A stretch of 53,586 nucleotides of DNA from an uncultured Spirochaetaceae bacterium (GCA_944389155.1 CALXLI010000068.1:1-53586), one strand, 5' to 3'; shown: positions 24,168-33,883, counted from the first letter of the stretch. Numbers and translations are program-made. The notes: generated by a model from the sequence alone, not told the origin.

Positions 24168-25556
24168 ATGTTTGTCGGACGTGAATCAGAATTGGCTTTC
24201 CTGAACAAACAGTACGAAAAGCAGGGATATGGCTGTATCATACTTTATGGAAGGCGTCGTGTAGGAAAAACCGCACTGATAAACGAGTTCTGCAAAGACA
24301 AGGCTGTTATCCTGTTCAGTGCTGTAAAAGGCAGTGAGAACGATAATCTCAGGGAACTTTCAAGGGTAATATCAGAATATCAATATGGAATGGAAGAGAA
24401 TCCTTCACTGGCATTCTCTGACCTTCGCTCTGCATTTGCTGCCATCAGCAGGCTTGCAAAGGACAAGCGGATTGTGTTCTGCATTGACGAGCTGCCATAT
24501 CTTGCTGTTTCAATCCCTTCCTCACTTTCGGTACTTCAGCATTTTCTGGATTATGAGGCGAAGGAATCAGGGCTTTTTGTCATACTCAGCGGTTCTTCGA
24601 TGAGTTTTATGGAAGATGATGTTCTCGCTGAGAAAAGCCCTATATACGGCAGAAGAACAGCTCAGATCAAACTTGAACCTTTTGATTATAGGGAAACTGC
24701 AAGATGGTTTCCTGATTACAGCTATGAGGACAAGGCCTTGCTATATGGAATCACAGGGGGTGTGCCGTATTATATGGAATGTTTTCTGGGAAAGAACTCC
24801 ATAAGGGAAGCTGTAATAGATTCCATTCTCAGTACAAGCGGGATTCTTTTCTCTGAGCCTTCTTTTCTTTTGAGGGAAGAGCTGAAGGATTCGTTTGTCT
24901 ATGATTCATTGCTCAGGGCTGTGGCAGATGGCAGAACGCGGCTTTCTGAGATAGCAGATTCAATCGGAATGGCGACAGGAGCGTGCAGTCCGTATCTGAA
25001 ATCCCTTATCGGATTGGGATTCATAGGAAAAGAATCTCCGATAGGAGAAGCTTCAAGGAAAAAGACATTTTATCGGCTTGATGATTTCTTTCTCCGATTC
25101 TGGTTTCGCTTCGTATACAAATATGCCTCTGTCATTTCATCAGGCAGGGGAGCTGAGCTTTATGATAAGATCATCGCTCCGCATCTTAATGAGTATATGG
25201 GAAGCATATTTGAGCGTATGGCAAAGGATTACATCATGAAATATTCAGATTGCCCATTCCTTATCGGAAGCATCGGACGATGGTGGGGAGGAAATCATAA
25301 GACAAGGAGGGACGCTGAAATCGATATCGTTGCAGTATCTGCAGAGAATCCCGATGAAGGGATAATCGGATCATGCAAATACAGGAACAGACCTTTGGAT
25401 GTGGATGAACTTGATCTGATGAAGGAATATGGTGACGCGATGAATCAGATACGCACGAGGCATTACTGGCTGTTTTCAAAAGATGGTTTTACAGAAGCTC
25501 TCTGCAGGATGGTCTCTGCTGAAGTGATTCTCATTGCCCTTAAGGATATGTATTGA
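24168..25556 (+). CDS. AAA-type ATPase with DUF234-like C-terminal domain
   Basis: A 462-residue protein of the archaeal-ATPase/DUF234 family. Walker A is ILYGRRRVGKTALINEF (residue 24 on) and Walker B RIVFCIDELPYLA. The N-terminal FVGRESELAFLNKQYE is the family hallmark. A winged-helix region follows (LSEIADSIGMATGACSPYLK). The C-terminal DUF234 region ends in RRDAEIDIVAVS and GIIGSCKYRN, a D..C/E-x-K pattern akin to PD-(D/E)XK nucleases but with Cys where Glu is usual. The role is unknown; such genes are multi-copy in many anaerobes and often look horizontally acquired. ATG 24168 has AGAGGAG. Shares a terminator with the convergent lyase gene. Confidence 0.85.
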   Translation: MFVGRESELAFLNKQYEKQGYGCIILYGRRRVGKTALINEFCKDKAVILFSAVKGSENDNLRELSRVISEYQYGMEENPSLAFSDLRSAFAAISRLAKDKRIVFCIDELPYLAVSIPSSLSVLQHFLDYEAKESGLFVILSGSSMSFMEDDVLAEKSPIYGRRTAQIKLEPFDYRETARWFPDYSYEDKALLYGITGGVPYYMECFLGKNSIREAVIDSILSTSGILFSEPSFLLREELKDSFVYDSLLRAVADGRTRLSEIADSIGMATGACSPYLKSLIGLGFIGKESPIGEASRKKTFYRLDDFFLRFWFRFVYKYASVISSGRGAELYDKIIAPHLNEYMGSIFERMAKDYIMKYSDCPFLIGSIGRWWGGNHKTRRDAEIDIVAVSAENPDEGIIGSCKYRNRPLDVDELDLMKEYGDAMNQIRTRHYWLFSKDGFTEALCRMVSAEVILIALKDMY

Positions 25557-25557
25557 A

Positions 25558-25593
25558 ACAGCCCTCCAGGATTCCATTATCCTGAAGAGCTGT
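25558..25593. terminator. Bidirectional terminator
   Basis: Outer stem ACAGC/GCTGT and inner stem CAGGAT (25567-25572)/ATCCTG (25579-25584) between two convergent genes; TGTTTCTT follows on the plus strand. Confidence 0.65.
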
Positions 25594-25606
25594 GTTTCTT
25601 GGTCCT

Positions 25607-28498
25607 TCAGTGACGAGCGCCGGCTTTGACGCTCTCATCGATTACCTCCAGAAGACCGTTCATCTCAATAGATAGATCCTCTGTAAGAGCAGGGGTTATC
25701 GAGGTGTCCGTAGAAAGGAAGATAGAGGTGCCTATGCTTCTTCCTTCGCTGTTCCTGCTCTCTGCTCCGTCAAAGAAGAAATTGCTCTCGCTTGCGAGAT
25801 CTGGCTGTTCAGAGATGTTGTCTGCATCTGTTCCGCTCATTGAGAGAACACCCGATGCCATGAATGCGCGAGGAGCATTCCCCTTGCCGTACAGTGCGAT
25901 ATTCTCGCTTCCGTTGCCGTAGCTGGTTACGTTCTCGATGATCAGAGATGGATTGCTGTTGCTTGTGATTCCTGCCTGCCCGTTTGAGAAGGCTGTGCTG
26001 TTCACGATATGGTGGCTGATTGCGATTCCGTCACCGCCGAGCTTGAAGCCGTTGCCGTCTCCCTTGCCAGATCCATCTGAGAGTGATCCGTTTCCATAGG
26101 CAACACAGCCGATTATCTCAACTTCTCCGATTGGGCCTGACTCAATCTTGGAGTAGAGGTCCCAGCCATCATCTATATTCGAATAGGCGATGCAGTTAAT
26201 GAACCTGTTTCCATCTGCGACTGTAAGCTTGGCGGCAAATCCATCTGCATTGTTCTCTGCGCTGTCTTTGTTATCATGGCTGATGCAGCCTATTACAAGG
26301 TTGTCATGAGGCCATTTGTCCCAAGTCTCAAGGCTGGTTCCTGAAATCTGGATTCCTGTATCCCCGCATCTGTACGCCCTGACATTCCTGACGATGTTAT
26401 GGTCTCCTGCAATCTGAAGCCCTTTTATGTTATCGGGGGTGTTTGTTATATCAACATTCTCCATGACCCACCAGTTTCCCCAGATCTGCATTCCATTGCC
26501 GTTGTAGGCGAAATCGAAGATACATCTTCCGTCTTCGCATGTGATGGTCTTCGGGCTTCCTTCCTTGCCGCTGTTCCCACGCTCTATGATTATGCCGTCA
26601 TAAAGCACCCATTCTCCAGCAGGGAGGACTATGGTCTGCCCTGGCGCTGAATAGCGAAGCGCGCTATCTAGATCCAGTGGGTTCTCCTTAGAGCCATTTC
26701 CGAAAATGCTGCCATCCTTTGATACGTATAGCTTTTCTCCCGGATAGGATAGATGTATTACTGAGAACTGTATGCTTACAGGACTGTAATCTTCTTTGTA
26801 TTCCTCTTCTATCCTGTCGTACTGTGCGATAGTCATCTTCTCCCCAGGCCTGAAGGATGCATCAGGTGAGAATGCTATCTGGTAGCTATTGATGACATCG
26901 CTGAGCGCGAACGTGGCTTCAAAGTCCTGATCTGCCTTTACTGCGGCATTATCCACAATCAGATTGCCGTTTTGATCCTTTACCGTGATAAGGCCATCTG
27001 CGTTCGATACGAACACGAATGGATATTCATCGCCGCTGTAGGAGGCTGTGCTGTCTACCTTTGCGATAAGAGGAACGAGCTCATCGGGTTCTTTCTCTGC
27101 TGGTGGATCTGTCTTCGGGTCTGTCACTGTCAGCGTGATATCACTGACAGTTGCGTTGCAGCCTCTTGCAACAGCAAATCCCACATATGATACATCAGGA
27201 TTTATGACTTCAAGCTTTCTCCAGTCATAGAGTATATACTCTTCGATTGTATCCTCGTGCTTTATCTCCCTTCTGTATATCGCATGATAGCCAGTATTGT
27301 CCTTCTTGAGGGTTATCCTGTATACATCGCCTTGCTTGATGAGTGCGCTTTTGTCGTAGCTGTACGCATGTGCGGTGACCTTACCATTCTCCGCGATAAG
27401 CGAATCGCCGCCGTTTATGATCTCCTCTGTCAATCCAGTGACGAATCGTGCGCCAAGCGTGTCCTTGCTTGTGTGCTTTGTTCCGTTTATCGTCTCCTCG
27501 AACTTCGTCGCGATGATTCCTGCGCTGTTGGTATAGTGGTTCACTGAAGAGACACCATGCTGGCCAAGGCTGTCCATTGCAAGGATTCCGAATCCCTCCT
27601 GTCCATCCGCGGTAGGGTTGATGTAGTCGATCGTGAATGTTGCGGATAGTTCGAAGTTCTCCTTGTATGGATCGAACTCCGTATAGAAGTATGAGATTCC
27701 ATCGTGCAGCGCTGTGAACTTGCCGCCTTTCTCGACAGTCACGCCTTTATCATCGAAGGCTGTACTGTATAGTCTAAGCGTCAGATTGTCGCTATCGACA
27801 ATCTCGACTCTGTTGAGGCTCTCTTTCGTAGACTGCCCGAACCATGCGAAGTTCCAGTCCCTCTCGGCATCTTCTCTGCATGTTTTCCTGACAGGCCCTG
27901 CTGTGATGCTTTCGGAGCCTCTGATGGCTGTCACAGAAAAGTCGTAAGCTTTGCCTGGAATGCCGGGAAAAGCGATGGTACCTGGTTCTGTTATGGTTAT
28001 CTCATCTATGGCATCAGCATCCAGATGCTCGCTTATCGTGACAATATAGCTTTCAGCTTCATCGACTTTCCCGATATTGACCTCTATCTTTCCATCCCCT
28101 GTGTTCTTCAGCGAGAAATCAGGGGAAGAAAGGGGAAGGGTGAATGAGAATGGGAATCCGCCGCTTCTCTTCTTATCGCTTTCCGTTCTTCTTTCGCTCT
28201 CTACGAAGACAGTGTATGAGCCCGAATGATCTAATTCGAACGTAGCATTCCTGCCAGCCCTGCTGCTTCTTCCGATTGCCCTTGATGCGACAATGCTTCC
28301 GTTTTCAGTCAGGTAGACAGTGCCTCTATCGGCCCCGTCGCTTCCTGTTGCCATCGTAAAGTTGACAGTAGCCTGCTTTCCATCAATCTCAACAGAATCA
28401 ACAGAGGGAGGAGCGACTTCCTCCCATGCTGTCTTTGCGCCAAGCGGGAAAGAGAGGATGGCAGCAAGCAGTATGAATGATAGATACCTTATTCCCAT
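25607..28498 (-). CDS. Secreted multidomain PL9-like pectate lyase
   Basis: A 963-residue exported protein. Signal peptide residues 1-21 (LSFILLAAILSFPLGAKT). Residues 25-200 look like two beta-sandwich modules; 200-470 resembles a concanavalin-like carbohydrate module (YFYTEFDPYKENFELSATF); 480-590 another beta domain. From about residue 600 comes a right-handed parallel beta-helix: SALRYSAPGQTIVLPAGEWV, NADGFAAKLTVADGNRFINC and IDDGWDLYSK, hallmarks of family 9 polysaccharide lyases. The Asp-rich segment binds Ca2+ and the Lys in GFAAKL is the expected base. It would cut polygalacturonate outside the cytoplasm. The start lacks an RBS but lies 3 nt after the upstream gene's stop, so coupled translation is likely. 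Confidence 0.85.
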   Translation of the reverse strand: MGIRYLSFILLAAILSFPLGAKTAWEEVAPPSVDSVEIDGKQATVNFTMATGSDGADRGTVYLTENGSIVASRAIGRSSRAGRNATFELDHSGSYTVFVESERRTESDKKRSGGFPFSFTLPLSSPDFSLKNTGDGKIEVNIGKVDEAESYIVTISEHLDADAIDEITITEPGTIAFPGIPGKAYDFSVTAIRGSESITAGPVRKTCREDAERDWNFAWFGQSTKESLNRVEIVDSDNLTLRLYSTAFDDKGVTVEKGGKFTALHDGISYFYTEFDPYKENFELSATFTIDYINPTADGQEGFGILAMDSLGQHGVSSVNHYTNSAGIIATKFEETINGTKHTSKDTLGARFVTGLTEEIINGGDSLIAENGKVTAHAYSYDKSALIKQGDVYRITLKKDNTGYHAIYRREIKHEDTIEEYILYDWRKLEVINPDVSYVGFAVARGCNATVSDITLTVTDPKTDPPAEKEPDELVPLIAKVDSTASYSGDEYPFVFVSNADGLITVKDQNGNLIVDNAAVKADQDFEATFALSDVINSYQIAFSPDASFRPGEKMTIAQYDRIEEEYKEDYSPVSIQFSVIHLSYPGEKLYVSKDGSIFGNGSKENPLDLDSALRYSAPGQTIVLPAGEWVLYDGIIIERGNSGKEGSPKTITCEDGRCIFDFAYNGNGMQIWGNWWVMENVDITNTPDNIKGLQIAGDHNIVRNVRAYRCGDTGIQISGTSLETWDKWPHDNLVIGCISHDNKDSAENNADGFAAKLTVADGNRFINCIAYSNIDDGWDLYSKIESGPIGEVEIIGCVAYGNGSLSDGSGKGDGNGFKLGGDGIAISHHIVNSTAFSNGQAGITSNSNPSLIIENVTSYGNGSENIALYGKGNAPRAFMASGVLSMSGTDADNISEQPDLASESNFFFDGAESRNSEGRSIGTSIFLSTDTSITPALTEDLSIEMNGLLEVIDESVKAGARH

Positions 28499-28500
28499 AA

Positions 28501-28998
28501 TCAGCAATAGAGCATGTAGATATTTATGCCGCTGGACTTTGAGTAGATATAGTACTCACCGGCCTCAGGGAGTGTGCATGTGGCAAATCCTGCGATTCCG
28601 TTGTCAGCAGGCGCTGTGAGAGCCGCAATTTCCTCTCCTGCTTCATTCGCGACAATAAGAGTACGTGCATCTGTCTTGCTTGAGCTGTTGAGATATACAA
28701 CGAGCTCTGCATTATCCGTATCGCTTGTGAACTTGATTGCCCTGCTTGTCAGGTTGCCGCCGCCGTTGAGCTTGATCCTTGCATTGAAGATCTCTCCATC
28801 CTCTGCTTCCCTTGTATCATCACCGAGGTTCTCAATGGTTATGCCTTTCTCGCTTGTCGCGATAAGCTCTACGCCATCGTATTCAACGGTAGTCGTGAGA
28901 GCTGCATCCTCAAGGTCGTTTGCAGTGATGAAATCGCCTGCAGACACAAAGCCAATGGCTGCAAAAGCCACAAATAGAAGTGCAAATAGTTTTTTCAT
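28501..28998 (-). CDS. Secreted beta-sandwich protein coupled to the pectate lyase
   Basis: A 165-residue exported protein with signal peptide KKLFALLFVAFAAIGFVSAG. The mature 145 residues are all-beta, with AELVVYLNSSSKTDARTLIV, GEEIAALTAPADNGIAGF and an ending AGEYYIYSKSSGINIYMLYC. This tail is a familiar ending of carbohydrate-binding-like modules fused to pectate lyases and other polysaccharide lyases, so it is probably a free-standing carbohydrate-binding protein. ATG 28998 is preceded by TTGGAGAAA (RBS); the TTG 29010 start is less likely. The stop is 3 nt from the lyase ATG, so the two form an operon. Confidence 0.75.
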   Translation of the reverse strand: MKKLFALLFVAFAAIGFVSAGDFITANDLEDAALTTTVEYDGVELIATSEKGITIENLGDDTREAEDGEIFNARIKLNGGGNLTSRAIKFTSDTDNAELVVYLNSSSKTDARTLIVANEAGEEIAALTAPADNGIAGFATCTLPEAGEYYIYSKSSGINIYMLYC

Positions 28999-29131
28999 AG
29001 CTTTCTCCAATTACAGGCTAAGTTATGGCAATGGGGATTATCAGCTGTGTTTTTGGACAATAATGGCCTGCTGCTGGATTTCAGCTCTGCACCGGATATT
29101 CATCACAAGCCACGCAATTGGCATGGAAAGC

Positions 29132-29168
29132 CCAATAAAAACAACTCCCTGCTTTCCAGAGAGCTGTT
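29132..29168 (-). terminator. Rho-independent terminator of carAB
   Basis: 12-bp stem with two G-U pairs: on the minus strand AACAGCTCTCTG (29168-29157), loop GAAAG, CAGGGAGTTGTT (29151-29140), then TTTATT. Confidence 0.85.
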
Positions 29169-29189
29169 TCATGGGTTGATAGCTTCTGA

Positions 29190-32100
29190 TCATCCTCTTG
29201 GCTGGGGAAGCTCCCTGACGATGAATCTGTTCTCCTGAAGATATCTTATTGCCTCTACAGCCGCTTTCGCTGCACTTGTCGTCGTTGTGTACGGAATGTG
29301 CGCTCTTACAGCCTCTGTCCTGATATCATCATCGCTCTTGCGTGAATGGAAGCCCATCGGGGTGTTTATCACAAGGTCCGCTTTATGCTCCCTTATGTAA
29401 TCTACGATATTAGGGTGCCCATCCTGGGTTTTCAGCACTACATCGCATAGGATTCCCTCGCTGTAAAGATCCCTTGCGGTTCCTTTTGTCGCAAGGATGC
29501 TGAAGCCAAGCTCTTCCAGTGCTTTCGCAATCGGTGCGATGGTCTTCCTGTCCTTGTTGTTCACGCTTATGATGACACGGCCCGATGTCGGGAGCCTGTT
29601 CGCTGCTGCTGCCTGGCTCTTTGCATATGCTTCGCCGAATGTGCGTCCATATCCGACAACCTCTCCGGTGCTTCTCATTTCTGGCCCAAGGGCGGGATCG
29701 ACGTGCTGGAAGCGGTCAAATGAGAATACAGCTTCCTTTACTGCCCATCCCATTATGCATCTTCCTTCACCGATGCCGCCTTCGTTTTTCACAAGTCCCT
29801 GCTTCACAAGGTCCTCACCAAGCCATACCCTTACTGCTGCCTCTACAAGATCAACTCCGCTTGATTTAGATATGAACGGTACGGTCCGGCTTCCCCTTGG
29901 ATTCACTTCGATGATGTACAGCTTGCCATCCTTCTCCGCGAACTGGATGTTCATCAGTCCCTGGACATTCAGGTGCTTTGCCAGCTTCAGCGTCCACGCC
30001 CTCATCTCATCAAGGATCTCTGGCTTGCTCTTATAAGGAGGGAATACAGCCGCGCTGTCTCCTGAGTGTATTCCTGCAGCCTCGATGTGCTGGAGTATTC
30101 CTCCTATATATACGCTCTTCCCATCAGATACTGCATCCAGGTCGTATTCGAACGCATCTTCAAGGAACTGGTCAACCAGGACAGGTGCATCCTTGGAGAT
30201 CGTCACCTCAGGCTTTTTCAGGAATTCCTCAAGCCCATCATCGTCATATGCTATGAACATAGCTCTTCCACCAAGCACGAATGATGGCCTTAAAAGTACA
30301 GGATATCCTATTTCATGTGCTTTATCCTTGATTTCACCCACAGTTGAGGCACTTCTGTTCTCTGGCTGTCTGAGACCTAGCTCTTTTACGACTGCAGCAA
30401 AGAGACCTCTGTCCTCGGTCCTGTCGATGCTTTCAAGCGATGTGCCGATTATGTTTGCGCCATTCCTCTCAAGCTCTGCAGCCATGTTCAGTGGTGTCTG
30501 GCCGCCAAGCTGTACGACAACATCCTTTGTTCCCTCCCTCTGCATTATGTCCAGCACAGTCTCTGCTGTCAGCGGTTCAATGTAGAGCCTGTCGGAAGTA
30601 TTGTAGTCTGTTGATACTGTCTCAGGATTGCTGTTTATCATGATCGTCTTCCTGCCATGCTTCCTGAAAGCACGGGAAGAGAGCGTGCAGCATGTATCGA
30701 ACTCAAGCCCCTGGCCGATTCTGTTAGGACCGGATGCAAGGATTATCACAGCATCCTTGCCAAGTCCTTCTCCTTCGTTTTCCTCGCTGTATGATGTATA
30801 GCAATAAGGAGTGAGGGCTTCGAATTCCCCAGCGCAGGTATCCACATAGTGGCGTGCAGGGAGAATGGGGGCAGGAAGCTCCGAGCCAGAGAGTGCCTTG
30901 ATGTACCTGTCCGACAGCCCTGTGCGCTTTGCTTCTGCATACAGCTCAGCTGTAAGCTCATCGCTCTCAAGTCTCTTCTCCAGCCTGCACTGCTCCTGCA
31001 GAAGCGAGAGAAAGTAGATATCATAGCCAGTGAGCCTTGAAAGCTTCTCCAGATCCTCTTCTCCTTCCTTTATGACTGTGTAGGCCGCAAGATAGCGAAG
31101 CGGATGCGCAGAGCGCAGAAGAAGGTCTACATCGTATTTTCTTCTGTCCAATGCCGTGATTCCCTCTATTTTCTGCTCGGAGGACCTGAATGCCTTGTTT
31201 ATGGCTTCAAGCGCGGTTCTTCCCAGTGCAAGAGCCTCGCCAACGGAACGCATCTGGGTTCCAAGCGCTGCAGCTTCGAGAGGGAATTTCTCAAGTTCAA
31301 AGCGCGGGACTTTCACAGCAACATAATCGAGAGCTGGCTCAAAGCATGAGACCGATGCTCCCGTGATCTCGTTCTGGACCTCATCGAGCGTGTAGCCGAC
31401 TGCAAGCTTTGCGCTGATCCTTGCAATCGGGAAGCCTGTTGCCTTGCTTGCAAGGGCCGATGACCTCGAAACCCTTGGGTTCATCTCAATCACCACCATC
31501 CGTCTGTGGTCGGGTGAGAGTGCGAACTGCACGTTTGATCCTCCGCAGTCAACACCTACAGCTCGGAGGATCTCGATCGATGCTGTACGCATCTTCTGAT
31601 ACTCCTCGTCATTGAGTGTCTGTATCGGAGCGATTGTTATGCTGTCTCCTGTATGCACGCCCATCGGGTCGATATTCTCAATCGAGCATACGATGATTGC
31701 ATTGTCCTTGCTGTCCCTCATCACCTCCATCTCGAATTCCCGCCAGCCTATGAGTGATTCTTCTATGAGGATCTCATGTACAGGGCTGACGCTGAGCGCT
31801 TTTTCCACAGATGGTATGAAATCCTCTTCTTTTTCAGCAATGGAGCCTCCCATTCCGCCAAGCGTGAATGATGGGCGTATTATAAGAGGCAGAGGAATCT
31901 CTTCCTTTATCTTCAGAGCCTCCTCGACAGAGTGCGCAATCCCGCTTCTTGCGCTTTCATAGCCAAGCTCTGTCATGATTTCCTTGAATTTGCCTCTGTC
32001 TTCAGCTTTCTCTATTGCATCTGCAGATGCTCCGATGACCTTAACCCCGTACTTTTCAAGTATTCCGGCTCTTTCAAGTTCCATTGTGAGGTTGAGTGCT

Positions 32101-32378
32101 GTCTGTCCTCCCATTGTTGATAGGATTGCATCAGGTCCAACCTGATCGAATATCCTTTCGATATATTCTTTCTTGAGAGGTTCCAGGAATATGTGGTCGG
32201 CAAGCCCTGGCGTTGTCATGACGGTTGCAGGATTCGGGTTGATGAGAGAGACTTCATATCCTTCTTCCTTGAGCGCGCGTACAGCTTGGTTGCCTGAGTA
32301 GTCGAATTCGCATGCCTGTCCGATCACGATAGGCCCTGAGCCTATGACGAGTATATGGTGAATATCTGTTCTCTTCAC
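29190..32378 (-). CDS. carB: Carbamoyl-phosphate synthase, large subunit
   Basis: A 1062-residue protein of usual length (E. coli 1073), made of two homologous ATP-grasp halves. GSGPIVIGQACEFDYSG opens the first half and ASGPNRIGQGLEFDTCC the second. ATP-grasp loops appear as RPSFTLGGMGGS and RPSFVLGGRAMF, and metal sites as VIEMNPRVSRSSALASKATG and IIEVNPRGSRTVPF. The C-terminal MGS-like allosteric domain (from about residue 930) is present. It makes carbamoyl phosphate from bicarbonate, ATP and ammonia channelled from CarA, for pyrimidines and arginine. It overlaps the carA stop by ATGA. Confidence 0.98.
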   Translation of the reverse strand: MKRTDIHHILVIGSGPIVIGQACEFDYSGNQAVRALKEEGYEVSLINPNPATVMTTPGLADHIFLEPLKKEYIERIFDQVGPDAILSTMGGQTALNLTMELERAGILEKYGVKVIGASADAIEKAEDRGKFKEIMTELGYESARSGIAHSVEEALKIKEEIPLPLIIRPSFTLGGMGGSIAEKEEDFIPSVEKALSVSPVHEILIEESLIGWREFEMEVMRDSKDNAIIVCSIENIDPMGVHTGDSITIAPIQTLNDEEYQKMRTASIEILRAVGVDCGGSNVQFALSPDHRRMVVIEMNPRVSRSSALASKATGFPIARISAKLAVGYTLDEVQNEITGASVSCFEPALDYVAVKVPRFELEKFPLEAAALGTQMRSVGEALALGRTALEAINKAFRSSEQKIEGITALDRRKYDVDLLLRSAHPLRYLAAYTVIKEGEEDLEKLSRLTGYDIYFLSLLQEQCRLEKRLESDELTAELYAEAKRTGLSDRYIKALSGSELPAPILPARHYVDTCAGEFEALTPYCYTSYSEENEGEGLGKDAVIILASGPNRIGQGLEFDTCCTLSSRAFRKHGRKTIMINSNPETVSTDYNTSDRLYIEPLTAETVLDIMQREGTKDVVVQLGGQTPLNMAAELERNGANIIGTSLESIDRTEDRGLFAAVVKELGLRQPENRSASTVGEIKDKAHEIGYPVLLRPSFVLGGRAMFIAYDDDGLEEFLKKPEVTISKDAPVLVDQFLEDAFEYDLDAVSDGKSVYIGGILQHIEAAGIHSGDSAAVFPPYKSKPEILDEMRAWTLKLAKHLNVQGLMNIQFAEKDGKLYIIEVNPRGSRTVPFISKSSGVDLVEAAVRVWLGEDLVKQGLVKNEGGIGEGRCIMGWAVKEAVFSFDRFQHVDPALGPEMRSTGEVVGYGRTFGEAYAKSQAAAANRLPTSGRVIISVNNKDRKTIAPIAKALEELGFSILATKGTARDLYSEGILCDVVLKTQDGHPNIVDYIREHKADLVINTPMGFHSRKSDDDIRTEAVRAHIPYTTTTSAAKAAVEAIRYLQENRFIVRELPQPRG

Positions 32379-33472
32379 TTTATAGCCTCCATGAAAGTAT
32401 CGAAGATGGATTCAGCTTCCTCAGGTCCTGGAGCTGCCTCCGGATGGAATTGCACGCATCTTACATTCTCTTCCAGCGAATAGAGTCCCTCGACAGAGCC
32501 ATCATTGGCATTTTCAAGCCATATGCGGATAGAGGATGGAAGGGAAGAGCGCTCTGACATGAATCCATGGTTCTGTGCTGTCACGAACGTCCTTCCTGTG
32601 TCGTTGTCGCGGACAGGATGGTTTGAGCCGTGATGGCCGAATTTCATCTTCACGGTTTTCCCGCCGAGTGCAAGTGTTATGATCTGATGCCCAAGGCATA
32701 TTCCCTGTACGGGCAGCTTTCCTATGCAGCTGCGGGCGAGTGATACGGCATCTTTCAGAAGTGCTGGGTCTCCTGGCCCGTTTGAAAGGAACAGTGCATC
32801 CGGGGATAGCTGGAATATATCATCGGCTGTTGTGCTTGGCGGAAGCAAGGTAACTTCTGCGCCTCTTTTGTAAAGACACGAGATGATTGAGCGTTTCACA
32901 CCGTAATCAACAAGAGCGATGTGCTTTTCAGCATGTGCAGGAGCTTCCTCGAAGCCTGGGCCGAGAGAAGGATTGTGCACGGCTTTCCTGACGCTCACTC
33001 CATCTATCAGGTCACGCTCTGTTATGAGAGGAAAGGTTTCAAGTTTCTTTTCCGCTTCTTTTCTATTATCTTCACAAAATAATATTCCGTTTTGAGAGCC
33101 ATTATTTCGAATATATAGCGTAAGTGCACGCGTATCCAGATCCTCAATGCCTGGGATTCCTTCTTCTCTCATGAATTCGTCAAGTGTGATTCTTCCTGGC
33201 ATTATCGGACCGCGATAGAGCTTTCGGACTATAAGGGCTGTTGCCTTTATCCCGCTGCTTTCGTTCCTGTCTGGAGATATTCCATAGTTTCCTATCATCG
33301 GGCTTGTGAGCGTGACTATCTGCCCATTGTATGATGGATCTGTGAGTATCTCCTGATAACCTGGTATTCCCGTATTGAAAACAACCTCCCCGGCTTGGAG
33401 AGAAATGTCCGCACCGAAGGAAGTCCCTGTAAATTCCTTTCCGTCTTTAAGCTTGAGTATTGCCTTCTTCAT
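32375..33472 (-). CDS. carA: Carbamoyl-phosphate synthase, small (glutaminase) subunit
   Basis: A 365-residue protein. The N-terminal CarA domain has EVVFNTGIPGYQEILTDPSY. The class I glutaminase domain has FLSNGPGDPALL, the nucleophile Cys in GICLGHQIITLALGG, and the His/Glu pair in VQFHPEAAPGPEE. It releases ammonia from glutamine for CarB. ATG 33472 has only a weak RBS (GGCGGT) that lies in a small hairpin of the 14-nt leader, so initiation may be tuned by this structure. The operon has its own promoter and terminator. Confidence 0.97.
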   Translation of the reverse strand: MKKAILKLKDGKEFTGTSFGADISLQAGEVVFNTGIPGYQEILTDPSYNGQIVTLTSPMIGNYGISPDRNESSGIKATALIVRKLYRGPIMPGRITLDEFMREEGIPGIEDLDTRALTLYIRNNGSQNGILFCEDNRKEAEKKLETFPLITERDLIDGVSVRKAVHNPSLGPGFEEAPAHAEKHIALVDYGVKRSIISCLYKRGAEVTLLPPSTTADDIFQLSPDALFLSNGPGDPALLKDAVSLARSCIGKLPVQGICLGHQIITLALGGKTVKMKFGHHGSNHPVRDNDTGRTFVTAQNHGFMSERSSLPSSIRIWLENANDGSVEGLYSLEENVRCVQFHPEAAPGPEEAESIFDTFMEAIK

Positions 33473-33492
33473 ATTACCGCCAAACTGCGGCG

Positions 33493-33522
33493 ATTATAAC
33501 TGCCAAAGGCTGCTTGTTGCAA
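33493..33522 (-). promoter_or_regulatory. Promoter of carAB with TGCAAC repeats
   Basis: Minus strand TTGCAA (33522-33517), 18 bases, TATAAT (33498-33493); start about 33486. The leader can pair CGCC with GGCG over the RBS. On the plus strand, GTTGCAAC and two ATGCAACAAA copies (33515-33560) surround and precede the -35 and could be an operator. Confidence 0.5.
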
Positions 33523-33556
33523 CGACTTATAACCCATGCAACAAAAATGCAACAAA

Positions 33557-33883
33557 TTACATATTCTTAAAGCGTTCGTCCCAATCTCTTTCCTTGTCGC
33601 TTTCATTGCTTTCATGAAAGCGCGCATCCATTACTGGATCGCTGTATCTTCTCCTGCTGCAGCTTTCGCCCTCGCTGATTATATCCTCTTCCCTCTGCTT
33701 TGGCAGGATTGCCGCCAGTACGAGATATATGACAGCACCGGGAAAAACTCCGGTGAAGAGTATTATGAGGAATACGATGATGCGTGTTGTTCCTGGAGGA
33801 AGCTCCCTCCATTCAGCAAGCCCTGTCGCAACTCCGAATATCTCTCCCCGCGGGGATCTTGTCCAACGTTTAGTTCTGACCAT
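33557..33883 (-). CDS. pspC: PspC-domain inner-membrane protein
   Basis: A 108-residue protein. The N-terminal PspC domain reads TRSPRGEIFGVATGLAEW, then the TM helix TTRIIVFLIILFTGVFPGAV and a short second hydrophobic stretch. The C-terminal 40 residues are strongly charged (RRRYSD, ESNESDKERDWDERF) and probably cytosolic. In proteobacteria PspC senses envelope stress at the membrane and recruits PspA, freeing PspF. Its start lies inside the last codons of the first pspA gene (14-base overlap), so the two are co-translated from the sigma-54 promoter at 34506. Confidence 0.85.
   Translation of the reverse strand: MVRTKRWTRSPRGEIFGVATGLAEWRELPPGTTRIIVFLIILFTGVFPGAVIYLVLAAILPKQREEDIISEGESCSRRRYSDPVMDARFHESNESDKERDWDERFKNM

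Noticed and set aside
29118..29134. TTGGCATG on the plus strand as another sigma-54 promoter
   Set aside because: The -12 position reads GCCC instead of TTGC and no gene follows; it lies in the carB 3' region.
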